A stretch of DNA of 64,000 nt from Symbiodinium natans (GCA_905221605.1 CAJNDS010001324.1:316001-380000), one strand, 5' to 3'; counted from the first letter of the stretch, positions 1 to 10,956 are shown. Translations and numbers: made by a program. Notes: generated from the sequence alone by a model not told the origin.

Positions 1-792
1 CAAAACGGGTGAACTCCACAACTGGCTGACCTCTAGGAATGCACCTAGATGCTTTGCCAGCACTGTATGAACCCTTTCGTGAAGTCTCATACTTTGAGCC
101 CGCCGATTTTGTTGCACTATGTATTAGCTTTACATGCACTCCTTTAGTCTTCACCAGATTCGACAACATTCTTGTAGGATCTGGGGCCAGCCCGCCAATG
201 CACAATGGTTTTCAGGACCTTCCGACGACAAAGAGCCTCCCACTTTGCCTGACAAGGCTGGCGTTGGTGAGACGTGCCGAACGTGTCTGCATGTCTTTTT
301 GCCGCACTGAAGATGTCGGGGTCTGCCGGCTGAAGCGCCTCCTTTGATGTCAGCCGGCGTGCCGCATGCCTGATTCTGCCGACGTTGAGCAGACGTCGCA
401 CCTGAATTGGTTTTTTCGGCATTCTTTGGCGAAAGGGCTCCGCTTCCCTTGCTCCAGGTGGGATGTTTTACAGCTGTGGCGGCCGTGCCCGGGTCTCAGG
501 GTTTCCGTTTGAACAGGGCGGTTGGGAAGGTGTTGGTTTTTAGGCTCTCTTTTTTTGGGGCAGTTTCCGCTAGATCCGCGACTTCAGTCATGCGCGGAAT
601 GCACGACAAAGCAGCTGCAGAGCTCTCTTTCGATAGGAGCTAGTCGAGACCAAAGTTAGTGGAGTGACTGCTCTCGGGCTGACGGCCCTAAGTCGAATCC
701 TTGACAAGGCATTTTGATCTCCTGCATGCCTTGCATAGCCGCGGGGCACAAGCTGTCACGCTGCGTGAAGAGATTGGGTGAAATCAAAAAGT

Positions 793-1509
793 ATGCCGCG
801 GGGCTCGCCAGCCATGGCAGTTGCTGCGGCTGTGCACCGCCTGGCATTGCTGGACCGCCGCCGAGTAGCACGGAGCATCGCGGCCGCGCTGCTGTTGATT
901 GCGGCTTCCATCTTTCTTCGACTTCGTCGCAGGCTCCGAGGCGTGAACAGCTTGCCGCGGCTTCTCAAGATCCGTGGGCCGCCAGTCCACGCGGACGGTA
1001 CAGCGAGTACCGGAGTTGCGGCCAGCGCAAGTGAAGCGGCAGCCAGGAAGGAAGCCACCCCGCCCGAAGTTACCTCCGCTGTGCACAGCTTCGCCGTCTT
1101 CAACGTGGGCGAGAACGTTTCGTACCCCGATGGTGAGCAGGGCGAAGTGGTGGGTATCGATGCAGACGGCGACCTGCAGGTCGTGACCCGAAGTGGTCGA
1201 CAGGCCACGTGGTATGGCTCGAGATGCTCTAAGGCACTGAGCAAAGGCAACAGAGTGAGGTATGCCTGCGGCGAAGTCGCGGAGCTTATGGGTTTTGACG
1301 GAGATGGCGACCTCATTGTCCAGAAGAGCGACGGCAAGGTGGCTTGCTGGTACCTCGCTCGCACCGAGAGGCTGTTGAGCGTAGGGGATCGCGTGACATA
1401 CGTTTGTGGCGAAGTGGCGAGCGTGGTCGGCTTCGATGCCGATGGCGACGTGATTGTCCTCAAGCAGAATGGCCGCCAAGCAACCTGGTTTGCGCACAAG
1501 TGCACGTGA
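793..1509 (+). CDS. Array gene copy 1: N-terminal hydrophobic segment plus three ~40-residue repeats
   Basis: Intact ORF of 238 residues starting at the first ATG (MPRGSPAM...). An in-frame GTG lies 15 bases upstream, but ATG is the natural eukaryotic start and the same choice fits the other copies. A basic N-terminus is followed by one hydrophobic segment (about residues 33-44, AALLLIAASIFL) and an Arg-rich stretch, which suggests a signal anchor or organelle-targeting leader. After a low-complexity linker come three related ~40-residue repeats. Each has a GxxVxY start, a GEVxxxxGxDxDGDL/V core and a WY/WF end. The pattern resembles small beta-barrel modules (Mib/Herc2- or SH3-like), which is inference. 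I do not recognise a named family and assign no function. No intron is evident. Copies 4 and 5 are intact and almost identical. Confidence 0.75.
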   Translation: MPRGSPAMAVAAAVHRLALLDRRRVARSIAAALLLIAASIFLRLRRRLRGVNSLPRLLKIRGPPVHADGTASTGVAASASEAAARKEATPPEVTSAVHSFAVFNVGENVSYPDGEQGEVVGIDADGDLQVVTRSGRQATWYGSRCSKALSKGNRVRYACGEVAELMGFDGDGDLIVQKSDGKVACWYLARTERLLSVGDRVTYVCGEVASVVGFDADGDVIVLKQNGRQATWFAHKCT

Positions 1510-1952
1510 GAGTCACGAGCGATCCTGATCCTGCGCAAGGACCAAGGACAGCCGCAATTAGTCATGCCTGCGGCCAACATGGCTGTAAGGTGACAACGTG
1601 TCATGACAAGCGTCGCGTAGTTACAAATTCTCCTGCAGATTTCCCAGAAACTGCACTGACTGTAATCGCTTGGCTCCTGTCCAACGTCGACACTTCCGTA
1701 CCGGAGCAAAAAGTTGGAGTGCTCAGTGCTCATTTGTCATGGGATCGCCAGGCTGCGTAATTCCCAGTGCCAGTGTGTTGTCCCTACGATTTTTGTGAAG
1801 ATGTCCTGGAACGTGCACCATCTACACACTGGGACTTCATGGGGGAGGGGGGAGGGCATTTTTGCTACAAGCCCGAAAAACCCTAAACCCTAAACCCCAA
1901 ACCCTAAACCCCAAACCCCTGTCAGGTCTATACACCTCCTTGGGACCCACGC

Positions 1953-4412
1953 CATGAAAGCACGAGAACACAACAAAAACCACCGCAACAAAGAAACGAA
2001 AATCAACGAAGGAAAGGAAGTAAAGAAAGCAGATGTTTTTTGAAAGACGAAGGCCAAGGGAAGTCTGGATGGATTCTGTGTTTTTGTCGTTGTGTCTCTT
2101 TGCACTTTTTTGTAACAACGTGGCGGTGATTTTTTCTTTTGAGCAGCTGTCGATGCTGTGCCATTTTTTCCCCAAAACGCAGCCAAGCAATGCACAGCTT
2201 AGATCCTTTTGCATGGACACAGGTTCTCTATGTGCAAAGCCGGCCTGGTACTGCAGCCTTTTTGAGCCAAACAAGCTGATTGGAGAAGCTAATAGAGTCT
2301 TTGGGAAAGAAGAAAAGGAGCTTTCAAAAGGGCTTGCGGTTGTTTTTGAAAGGCGAAACGGGGAATTTGACCCGCTAGCTTGGCACGCATATCTGGGTTT
2401 GTTAGCTCAAGTCTCGGGAGCAGTTCTTGTTTTGGTGATGTTGCATGTTCGGGCTTTGTCCGGCGCAACAGTAGCAGAGCTTCATGTGGAGGAGCTGACA
2501 GGCAGACTTGAAGAAAGTGAGAGCTTGCTTGTGGTTGCGCTAAAAAGAAAATTAGGAGCTCAGCTTGGATGCTCGAGATTTCGATTGAAGCTTTTGGGCG
2601 AAGACAACAAGGAGATGCACGATGACATTCCCTTGACAGGCCCAGCAGATCTTGCACTGGTGAGAATGGATTTTCAGTCGTTGGATGCAGCCACAACCGC
2701 ATCATTGATTTCCGCATGCAAAGGGGGTCGCGTCAGCGAAGTTGAACACCTGCTACGTGCTCCTCAAAACCCTGACGCAAGAGATGCCCAGAACAACTGC
2801 ACTGGCATCCTAGAGGCTGCGAGGAATGGCCACCTAGCGATTGTGCAATTGCTGCTGGACGCTGGTGCTGACAAGGAGGTCGCTCGGCAAGATGGGGCGA
2901 CAGCTTTGCACGTAGCAGCTCAGAATGGTCATTTGGATGTTGTGCGATTGCTGCTGGAGGCTGGTGCTGACAAGGATGTTGCCAGGCAAAACGGTGCAAC
3001 AGTTTTGCAAACAGCAGCTTATAATGGCCATTCTGATGTTGTGCGATTGCTGCTGGAAGGTGGTGCGGAAAAGGATGCAGCAAGGCAAACTGGCGCAACA
3101 GCTTTACACATAGCAGCTCAGAACGGCCATGTGGATGTTGCACGATTGCTGCTGGAGGCTGGTGCTGACAAAGATGCAGCAATGCACAATGGTGCAACAG
3201 CTTTGTACATAGCAGCTCAGAATGGCCATTCAGATGTTGTGCGATTGCTGCTGGAAGCTGGTGCGGAAAAGGAGGCAGCCAGGCAAACTGGCACAACAGC
3301 GTTGCACGTCGCAGCTCAGTATGGCCATGTGGATGTTGCACGATTGCTGCTGGAGGCTGGTGCTAACAAAAATGCGGCAATGCAAGATGGCAAGACGGCT
3401 TTGCACGTCGCAGCTCAGAATGGCCATGTGGATGTTGCACGAATGCTGCTGGAGGCTGGCGCTGACAAAACTGCAGCAATGCAAGATGGAACAGCTTTGC
3501 ACCTTGCGTCTCAGTTTGGCCATACAGATGTTGCGCGATTGCTGCTGGAAGCTGGTGCCGACAAGGAGGCAATGAGAGAAGATGGTGCGACCGCTTTGCA
3601 CCTCGCAGCAGAGGAGGGCCATTTGGATGTAGTCGAATTGTTGCGTCCACCAGGTGCCGCAGGTGCTGCAGGTCACGTGCCAAAGAGAGCTAGATTCGGC
3701 GACTGAGAGGGCTTTCGATTCTTATGGCTTCGAGAACCCGACTCTATCGCAGGTTGCTTTGAGCTTGTCAAAATGGCAAATCCGATTGGGCGCCACCTTT
3801 GTGGTGATGGTACAATTACACCCCGTTGTTAAACCTCTTTTGTTGTTTGTTGTGTGGGTGACTGTAGGTGGTTTTTAGATGGATGGATGGCAATGTCTGT
3901 CATGCGACAAATGCCTACCCTGGGGAAGTCTTTCTCCATGAAATTTCCCCCAAAATCATATCTCGGTCCTGGAAAACATCTTGTCATGTGGGCTGAGGGT
4001 GAAGGGCTCCACCAGGGTCCCACATCCTTTCACCCTCGGGCTGCATGCGAAAGCCTCACAAGGGGTCCAGGAGCCGAAGAGGCTCCCAATCCCCTCAGGT
4101 TTAGGGTTTAGGGCTATGAGTGCTGAGGAGACCTGCTGCAACAAAAACAGGCTGATATGACATGTTCCAATTCCCCAACTCTAGCCGAGTTATAGCAGAA
4201 ACATTCTGAGGATGTTTCAGATTAGTGGGAGGGAGTCACTACACACAGCATCCCTTTTTTATGCATCGAAAGGAAAGGAAGCCCTAAGAGGCACGTGGGT
4301 CTCTTTAAAGGGGTCGAGGTTTGCCATGAACTCCCTGATCCTCTTGTACACCCGGGTTTAGGGTTTAGGGTCTAGCCTCATGCTTCGAAGCAATTTTAAA
4401 ATAGGCAGAAGG
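1953..4412. other. 2.46 kb block interrupting the tandem array
   Basis: Array homology stops after the downstream flank of unit 1 (the TGTCAGGTCTA...CTCCTTGGGACCC segment near 1920-1950) and resumes at about 4413 with CCTGGGTGAAGCGCGCC, which the other units carry just before the gene. The block contains an ankyrin gene, short CCCTAAA and GGGTTTA runs (4100 and 4355) and otherwise unremarkable sequence from 3707 to 4412. It appears either to have replaced the upstream flank of unit 2 or to have been captured during unequal exchange. No terminal inverted repeats or poly-A tail were seen. Confidence 0.7.
2438..3706 (+). CDS. Ankyrin-repeat protein with N-terminal ubiquitin-like region
   Basis: Intronless ORF. 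I place the start at the ATG at 2438 (MLHVRALSG), giving 422 residues. The same frame stays open upstream to an ATG at 2033, but those 135 residues look like non-coding sequence, whereas 2438 begins a folded-looking domain. Residues ~1-80 resemble the ubiquitin-like N-terminus that I associate with dinoflagellate ankyrin proteins (beta strand, 'ALKRKLGAQLGCSRFRLKLL', then 'DLALVRMDF'). Residues ~85-400 form about ten 33-residue ankyrin repeats with the canonical DGATALHxAAxxGHxDVxxLLLEAGADK pattern. The first is degenerate, and the eighth has lost one codon (DGTALH for DGATALH). The repeats are so alike at DNA level (99 nt periods, ~2790-3640) that recent expansion or conversion is likely. A protein-interaction role is inferred from the fold; the partner is unknown. 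Confidence 0.85.
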   Translation: MLHVRALSGATVAELHVEELTGRLEESESLLVVALKRKLGAQLGCSRFRLKLLGEDNKEMHDDIPLTGPADLALVRMDFQSLDAATTASLISACKGGRVSEVEHLLRAPQNPDARDAQNNCTGILEAARNGHLAIVQLLLDAGADKEVARQDGATALHVAAQNGHLDVVRLLLEAGADKDVARQNGATVLQTAAYNGHSDVVRLLLEGGAEKDAARQTGATALHIAAQNGHVDVARLLLEAGADKDAAMHNGATALYIAAQNGHSDVVRLLLEAGAEKEAARQTGTTALHVAAQYGHVDVARLLLEAGANKNAAMQDGKTALHVAAQNGHVDVARMLLEAGADKTAAMQDGTALHLASQFGHTDVARLLLEAGADKEAMREDGATALHLAAEEGHLDVVELLRPPGAAGAAGHVPKRARFGD

Positions 4413-4641
4413 CCCTGGGTGAAGCGCGCCGTGCTCCGCAGGCGAAAGCAGCTGCAGAGCTCTCTTTTGATAGGCGCGAGTCGAGACCAAAGTCAGTGGA
4501 GTGACTGCCTTCGGGTTGACGGCCCTAAGTCGAATCCTTGAAAAGGCGCGTTTTAATCTCCTGCATGCCTTGCATAGCCGCGGGGCACAAGCTGGCACGC
4601 TGCGTGAAAAGATTGGGTGAAAACAAAAAGATACAAAAAGT

Positions 4642-5354
4642 ATGCCGCGGGGCTCGCCAGCCATGGCAGTTGCTGCGGCTGTGCACCGCCTGGCATTGCT
4701 GGACCGCCGAGTAGCACGTAGCATCTTCGCCACGCTGCTGTTGATTGCGGCTTCCATCTTTCTTCGACTTCGTCGCAGGCTCCGAGGCGTGAACAGCTTG
4801 CCGCGGCTTCTCAAGATCCGTGGGCCGCCAGCTCATGCGGACGGTACAGCGAGTACCGGAGTTGCGGCCAGCACAAATGACGTAGCAGCCAGGAAGGAAG
4901 CCACCCCGCCCGAAGTTACCTCCGCTGTGCACAACTTCGCTGTCTTCAACGTGGGCGGAACGTTTCGTACCCCGATGGTGAGCAGGGCGAAGTGGTGGGT
5001 ATCGATGCAGACGGCGACCTGCAGGTCGTGACCCGAAGTGGTCGACAGGCCACGTGGTATGGCTCGAGATGCTCTAAGGCACTGAGCAAAGGCAACAGAG
5101 TGAGGTATGCCTGCGGCGAAGTCGCGGAGCTTATGGGTTTTGACGGAGATGGCGACCTCATTGTCCAGAAGAGCGACGGCAAGGTGGCTTGCTGGTACCT
5201 CGCTCGCACTGAGAGGCTGTTGAGCGCAGGGGATCGCGTGACATACGTTTGTGGCGAAGTGGCGAGCGTGGTCGGCTTCGATGCCGATGGCGACGTGATT
5301 GTCCTCAAGCAGAATGGCCGCCAAGCAACCTGGTTTGCGCACAAGTGCACGTGA
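4642..5354 (+). pseudogene. Array gene copy 2, single-base frameshift
   Basis: Collinear with copy 1 over its full length, but one base is missing near 4956 (GGGCGGAACG where intact copies read GGGCGAGAACG). The frame opened at 4642 therefore ends at 5031, and the second and third repeats continue in another frame to 5354. Codon three of the N-terminal DRRR/DRH stretch is also lost. Apart from the frameshift, the two halves are >95% like copies 1 and 4, so the lesion is recent or could be an assembly error. The upstream flank of this unit is missing (see the interrupting block). Confidence 0.8.
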
Positions 5355-5749
5355 GAGTCACGAGCGATCCTGATCCTGCGCAAGGACCAAGGACAGCCGC
5401 AATTAGTCATGCCTGCGGCCAACATGGCTGTAGGTGACAGCATGTCAGGACAACCGTTGCCTAGTTACAAATTCTCCTGCATATTTCCAAAAAAACTGCA
5501 CTGACTGTAATCGCTTGGCTCCTGTCCAACGTCGACACTTCCGTACCGGAGCAAAAAGTTGGAGTGCTCAGTGCTCATTTGTGATGGGATCGCCAGGCTG
5601 CGTAATTCCCAGTGTCCGTGTGTTGTCTCTACGATTTTTGTGAAGGTGTCCTGGAGCGTACCCCATCTACACACTGGGAATTCATAAGCCCAAATTCCTA
5701 ACCCAAAACCCCTGTCAGGTCTACCTCCTTGGGATCCAGGCCAGAGGCC

Positions 5750-6178
5750 GTTTGGAGTTTAGGGTGTAGGGTTTAGGGGGTTTAGGGTTAGGGGGTTACA
5801 TAGGGTTTAGGGGTTTAGGGTTAAAGGGTTTAGGGGTTATGGGTTTCGGGTTTCGGGTGCCGGGTTCGGGGGTCTAGGGGTTTAGGGGTTTAGGGCTGAG
5901 GGGTTTAGGAGTTTCCGATTGTAGGGCTTAGGGGATTGGGGTTTTGGAGTGCCGTGGTTTAGGGTTTGGGGTTAGGGGTTTAGGGTTTAGGGTTTGGGAG
6001 TTTCGGGCTTTAGGGTTTGGGGGTTTGTTTTGGGGTTGAGGGGTGTAGGGTGTAGGGGTTTGGGGTTTAGGGGTTGAAGGGTGTAGGGTTTCGCGGTTTG
6101 GGGGTTAAGGGTTGAAGGGTTTAGGGGTTTAGGATTAAAGGCTTCAGGGTTAGGGGTTTGGGGTTCGGGGTTTCGGGC
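5750..6178. repeat. Degenerate TTTAGGG/TTTAGGGG block between units 2 and 3
   Basis: About 430 bp made almost only of telomere-like hexa- to octamers with many substitutions (GTGTAGG, TTCGGG, TTGAGG). Homologous blocks with the same substitutions in the same order follow unit 4 (11360-11850), so the block was duplicated with the unit rather than added anew. Confidence 0.9.
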
Positions 6179-7415
6179 AGTTCTAGACAGGTTCTTGTGG
6201 GTACAGGTTTTGTGGGCAAAATGGCGTATACAACGCCTCAGAAACGCAACGCCCATGCATGGATTGCATGACGGTTTTCGCTTTCGCGCAGGCCGCATTT
6301 CTCACTGCCCCGCCCTGATCCGTAGGCCCGACAAAATGGGTGCACTCCACAATTGGCTGACCTCTAGGAATGCACCTAGATGCTTTGCCAGCACTGTATG
6401 CACCCTTTCGTGAAGTCTCATACTTTGAGCCCGCCGATTTTGTTGCACTATGTACTAGCTTTACATGCATTCCTTTAGTGTTCACGGGATTGGACAGCAT
6501 TCTTGTACGATCTGGCGCTCAGCCCGCCAATGCGCACTGGGTTTCAGGACCCTCAGACGACAAAGAGCCTCTCACTTTGCCTGACAAGGCTGACGTAGTG
6601 CTGAAAGTATCTGAGGGTCTTTCTGCCGCACTGAAGATGTCGGGGGCTGCCGGTTGAAGCGCCTCCTTTGATGTCAGCCGGCATGCCGCATGCCTGATTC
6701 ATGCCTGATTCTGCCGACGTTGAGCAGAGGTCGCGACTGAATTGTCTGTGGGCACGATTTGGCCAAAGGGCTCAGCTTCTCTTGCTCCAGGTGGGATGCT
6801 TTACAGCTCTGGCAGCCCTGTCCGGGTCCCAGTGTTTCCTTTTGAACAGGGCGGTTGGGAAGGTGTTGGTTTGTAGGCTCTCTTTTTGGGGCAGTTTCCG
6901 CTAGGTCCGCAACTTCTTGGCCTCGCGCTGATTCCGTGGTCCTAGTCATGCGCGGGAATGCACAGCTATTCTTAAAGTGCTCTCCATGCTTTGGGAAGTT
7001 CCTTATGAAAGGCACTTGGAGAAGACCCTAAAACTCCCGCGCTGCACCCCCAGAAAGCCTTTTTGAAAGCCCGTAAAGCCCCGAACCTCTGCTCTGAATT
7101 TTACCTGTTACCATCGAATCCAAGAATACTCCCCAAAATGAGCCGCTCGGGAGGAACTACTGGTCCTACGGCCCGTGCCGCGGCTACCGCGCCTGGGTGA
7201 AGCGCGCCGCTGCTCCGCAGGCGAAAGCAGCTGCAGAGCTCTCTTTCGATAGGCCCTAGTCGAGACCAAAGTCAGTGGAGTGACTGTTTTCGGGTTGACG
7301 GCCATAAGTCGAATCCTTGAAATTAGTAAAGGCATTTTGACCTCTTGCATGCCTTGCATAGCCGCGGGGCACAAGCTGTCACGCTGCGTGAAAAGATTGG
7401 GTGAAAACAAAAAGT

Positions 7416-8169
7416 ATGCCGCGGGGCTCGCCAGCCATGGCAGTTGCTGCGGCTGTGCACCGCCTGGCATTGCTGGACCGCCGCCGGGTAGCACGTAGCA
7501 TCGCGGCCACGCTGCTGTTGATTGCCGCTTCCATCTTTCTTCGACTTCGTCGCAGGCTCCGAGGCGTGAACAGTTTGCCGCGGCTTCTCAAGATCCGTGG
7601 GCCGCCAGCTCATGCGGACGGTACAGCGAGTACCGCAGTTGCGGCCAGCGCATGTGAAGCGGCAGCCAGGAAAGAAGCCGTCCCGCCCGAAGTTACCTCC
7701 GCTGTGCACAACTTCGCTGTCTTCAACGTGGGCGAGAACGTCTCTTACCCCGATGGTGAGCAGGGCAAAGTGGTAGGTGTCGATGCAGACGGCGACCTGC
7801 AGGTCGTGACCCGAAGTGGTCGAAAGGCCACGTGGTATGGCTCGAGATGCTCTAAAGCACTGAGCAAAGGGAACAGAGTCAGGTACGCCTGCGGCGAAGT
7901 CGCGGAGCTTATGGGTTTTGACGGAGATGGCGGTTGAGAAGAGCGACGGCAAGGTGGCTTCCTGGTACCTCTCTCACACCGAGAGGCTGTTGAGCGCAGG
8001 GGATTGCGCAATCCCCTACACACAACACGCTCTCGGTGTGAGCGAGGTACCAGCAAGCAATCTTGCCGTCAGCGTTTGTGGCGAAGTCGGCTTCGATGCC
8101 GATGGGGACGTGATTGTCCTCAAGCAGGATGGCCGCAGAGCAACCTGGTTTGCGCGCAAGTGCACGTGA
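7416..8169 (+). pseudogene. Array gene copy 3, deleted and carrying a fold-back inversion
   Basis: Repeats one and most of two are intact to about 7933. An 8 bp deletion then replaces GACCTCATTGTCCAG with GTTGAG, giving a stop at 7935-7937. The region that should carry the end of repeat two and the start of repeat three is replaced by an inverted duplication (7945-8070). Normal sequence resumes with GTTTGTGGCGAAGTCGG and reaches the usual end at 8169. The original reading frame cannot be followed through. The first ~170 residues could still be made as a truncated product. Confidence 0.85.
7945..8070. repeat. 126 bp near-perfect palindrome inside array copy 3
   Basis: Two 63 nt arms meet with no spacer at 8007/8008 (GGGGATTGCGCAATCCCC at the centre). 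The left arm is normal gene sequence. The right arm is its reverse complement and is closer to the other copies' version of that segment (CTTGCTGGTACCTCGCTC) than to the left arm. This is the signature of fold-back synthesis or template switching, probably using another array copy as template. Confidence 0.95.
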
Positions 8170-8599
8170 TAGTGACCAGCGATCTTGATCCTGCACACGG
8201 AAAGCCGTAATTAGTCAAACCTGCGGCCAAGGCTGTAGGTGACAACATGCCATGACAAACGGAGTTACAAAATTCTCCTGCATATTTCCCAGAAACTGCA
8301 CTGACTGTAATCGCTTGGCTTCTGTCGTTGACACTTCCGTACCGAAGCGAAAAGATTGGAGTGGTCAGGGCTCAGTTGCGATGGGATCGCGAGCCTGCGT
8401 AATTCCCTATACCAGTGCGTTGTTTCCACGATTTTTGTGAAGGTGAAGTTGCCCTGGCGCGATTCATGGGGGGGGAGGGGGGCGGGGCATTTTTGCTAAA
8501 ACCGCCTCGAAATGCGTGTTTGCCTTGCCTGCGCAGGCGGCTGCTTGTCGGGCTTCGGAGGGGTTCTATTCTTATGTTCATGCATGACGTTTCGTCGAC

Positions 8600-9000
8600 T
8601 AAGGCCTAAATCCTAAACCCTAAGCCTAAACCCCTGTCAGGTCGACAACTCCTTGGGACGCCAGAGGCCGAATCCAGACCGGTCGCTGAATAGAAGGGTT
8701 TAGGGTTTAGGGGGTTCGGGTTTCGGGCTTGAGGGTTTGGGTGTTTCGGGGTTTCGGGTTTCGGGGTTTAGGGTTTTGGGGTGTGGGGGTTTAGGGGTTT
8801 AGGGGTTCAGGGTTTAAGAGTTTCGGGTTTTAGGGTTCAGGGGATTAGGGCTTTGGAGTTTCGGGGTTTAGTGTTTGGGGGTTTTAGGGTTTAGGGGCTT
8901 CAGGTGTCGGGTTTTAGGGTCTGAGGGTTTATGGTTTCGGGGTTTAGGGGTTTAGGGTTTAGGGGTTTAGGGCAGTTCTAGACGGGCTTTTGTGAGTCAA
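8600..9000. repeat. Degenerate TTTAGGG block between units 3 and 4
   Basis: Telomere-like repeats with heavy substitution (TTTCGGG, TTCAGGG, GTGTGGG) from about 8693 to 8976, preceded by a few CCTAAACCC motifs at 8605-8635. No gene is seen. Confidence 0.85.
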
Positions 9001-10239
9001 TGGCGTATACACCGCACCAGAAACATAACGCCCGGGCGTGGATTGCATGACGGTTTTCCACGCCCTGATCCGTAGGGCCGGCAAACACTGTTAGCTGTCC
9101 TCAAAGAATGCACCTGGATTGCTTTGCCAGCATTGTATGCACTCTTTCATGAACTCCATGCTCTGAGCCCGCCGACTTTGTTGCACTATGTGTTGGGTAT
9201 ACGTGCACTCCTCTACTATCCACCAGATGAGACTTAAATTCTTGTACAATCTGGTGCTCAACCCGCCCATGCGCAGTGGCTTTCAGGACCTTCCAATGAC
9301 GACAAGGAGCCTCTCACTTTGCTGACAAGGCTGGCGTTGGTGAGAAGTGCTGAACGTATCTGAATGTCTTTTTGCCGCGCTGAAGATGCCGGGGGCGGGT
9401 GAAGCGAGCTGGGCCTCCTTTGATGTCAGCCAGCGTGCCGCACGCCTGATACTGCCGACGTTGAGCAGACGTGGCGCGCCTGAATCGGGTGTCGGCATTC
9501 TTTGGCCAAAGGGCTCCGCTTCTCTTGCTCCAGGTGGGATGCTTTACAGCTGTGGCAGCCGTGTCCGAGTCTCAGGGTTTCCTGTTGAACATCTCCGTTT
9601 TGGGTCAGTTTCTGTTAGGTCCGCGACTTCTTGGCCTCGCGCTGATTCCGCGGTCCCAGTCATGCGCGGAATGCACAATTATGTTCGAAGAGCTCTCTAC
9701 GCTTGGGAGCTCCTTGTGAAAGGCACCTGACGAAGACCCCAAAGCTCCCGTGCAGCACCCCCAATAAGCCCTTGTTCGCTGGAAGCCCTTAAAGCCCTGA
9801 ACCTCTGAATGATGGAAGCGTTCTCTATGCTTGGGGATACAAGCCCCTCGTGCAAGATACCTGGAGAAGACCCTAAAACTTTCGAGCCGTGCCCCCAAAA
9901 GGCCCCTATGCGCTGAAAGCCCGCAAAGCCTGAAGCCGCGGAATGATACCCGTTATCATGAAATCCGGAAACCCCTATACTCCCAGGTCCTACGGCCCGT
10001 GCCACGGCTACCGCGCCTGGGTGAAGCGCGCCGCTGCTCCGCAGGCGAAAGCAGCTGCAGAGCTCTCCTGCGATAGGCCCTAGTCGAGACCAAAGTCAGT
10101 GGAGTGACTGTGTTAGGCTTGACGGCCATAAGTCGAATCCTTGAAGTTAGTAAAGGCATTTTGATCTCTTGCATGCCTTGCATAGCCGTGGGGCACAAGC
10201 TGTCACACTGCGTGAAAAGATTGGGTGAAAACAAAAAAT

Positions 10240-10956
10240 ATGCCGCGGGGCTCGCCAGCCATGGCAGTTGCTGCGGCTGTGCACCGCCTGGCATTGCTGG
10301 ACCGCCACCGGGTAGCACGTAGCATCGCGGCCACGCTGCTGTTGATTGCCGCTTCCATCTTTCTTCGACTTCGTCGCAGGCTCCGAGGCGTGAACAGCTT
10401 GCCGCGGCTTCTCAAGATCCGTGGGCCGCCAGTCCACGCGGACGGTACAGCGAGTACCGGAGATGCGGCCAGCACAAATGACGTAGCAGCCAGGAAGGAA
10501 GCCACCCCGCCCGAAGTTACCTCCGCTGTGCACAACTTCGCTGTCTTCAACGTGGGCGAGAACGTTTCGTACCCCGATGGTGAGCAGGGCGAAGTGGTGG
10601 GTATCGATGCAGACGGCGACCTGCAGGTCGTGACCCGAAGTGGTCGACAGGCCACGTGGTATGGCTCGAGATGCTCTAAGGCACTGAGCAAAGGCAACAG
10701 AGTGAGGTATGCCTGCGGCGAAGTCGCGGAGCTTATGGGTTTTGACGGAGATGGCGACCTCATTGTCCAGAAGAGCGACGGCAAGGTGGCTTGCTGGTAC
10801 CTCGCTCGCACTGAGAGGCTGTTGAGCGCAGGGGATCGCGTGACATACGTTTGTGGCGAAGTGGCGAGCGTGGTCGGCTTCGATGCCGATGGCGACGTGA
10901 TTGTCCTCAAGCAGAATGGCCGCCAAGCAACCTGGTTTGCGCACAAGTGCACGTGA
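10240..10956 (+). CDS. Array gene copy 4
   Basis: Intact 238-residue ORF, collinear with copy 1: the same hydrophobic segment near residues 33-44 and the same three GEV-DGD-W repeats. It differs mainly in the linker (GDAASTNDVAARKEA against GVAASASEAAARKEA), a difference it shares with copy 5, and it shares DRHRVARSIAATLLL with copy 5. The start is taken at ATG, 15 bases after an in-frame GTG. The uninterrupted reading frame in three of five copies argues that the gene is functional. Function unknown. Confidence 0.75.
   Translation: MPRGSPAMAVAAAVHRLALLDRHRVARSIAATLLLIAASIFLRLRRRLRGVNSLPRLLKIRGPPVHADGTASTGDAASTNDVAARKEATPPEVTSAVHNFAVFNVGENVSYPDGEQGEVVGIDADGDLQVVTRSGRQATWYGSRCSKALSKGNRVRYACGEVAELMGFDGDGDLIVQKSDGKVACWYLARTERLLSAGDRVTYVCGEVASVVGFDADGDVIVLKQNGRQATWFAHKCT

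Noticed and set aside
778-792. GTG start upstream of the array gene ATG
   Set aside because: An ATG follows in frame after five codons and is conserved in all five copies. GTG initiation is not expected in a nuclear eukaryotic gene.
756-1733. Long minus-strand ORF (325 codons) over array copy 1, and similar ones over copies 4 and 5
   Set aside because: They are antisense shadows of a GC-rich, strongly biased coding sequence. The + frame has repeats, a start and conserved protein changes; the minus frames have low-complexity composition.
2033-2437. N-terminal 135-residue extension of the ankyrin protein
   Set aside because: The upstream part has no domain character, and the downstream ATG begins a recognisable ubiquitin-like region.
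2733-3683. Minus-strand ORFs across the ankyrin repeats
   Set aside because: The 99 nt periodicity keeps other frames open. Only the + frame encodes ankyrin repeats.
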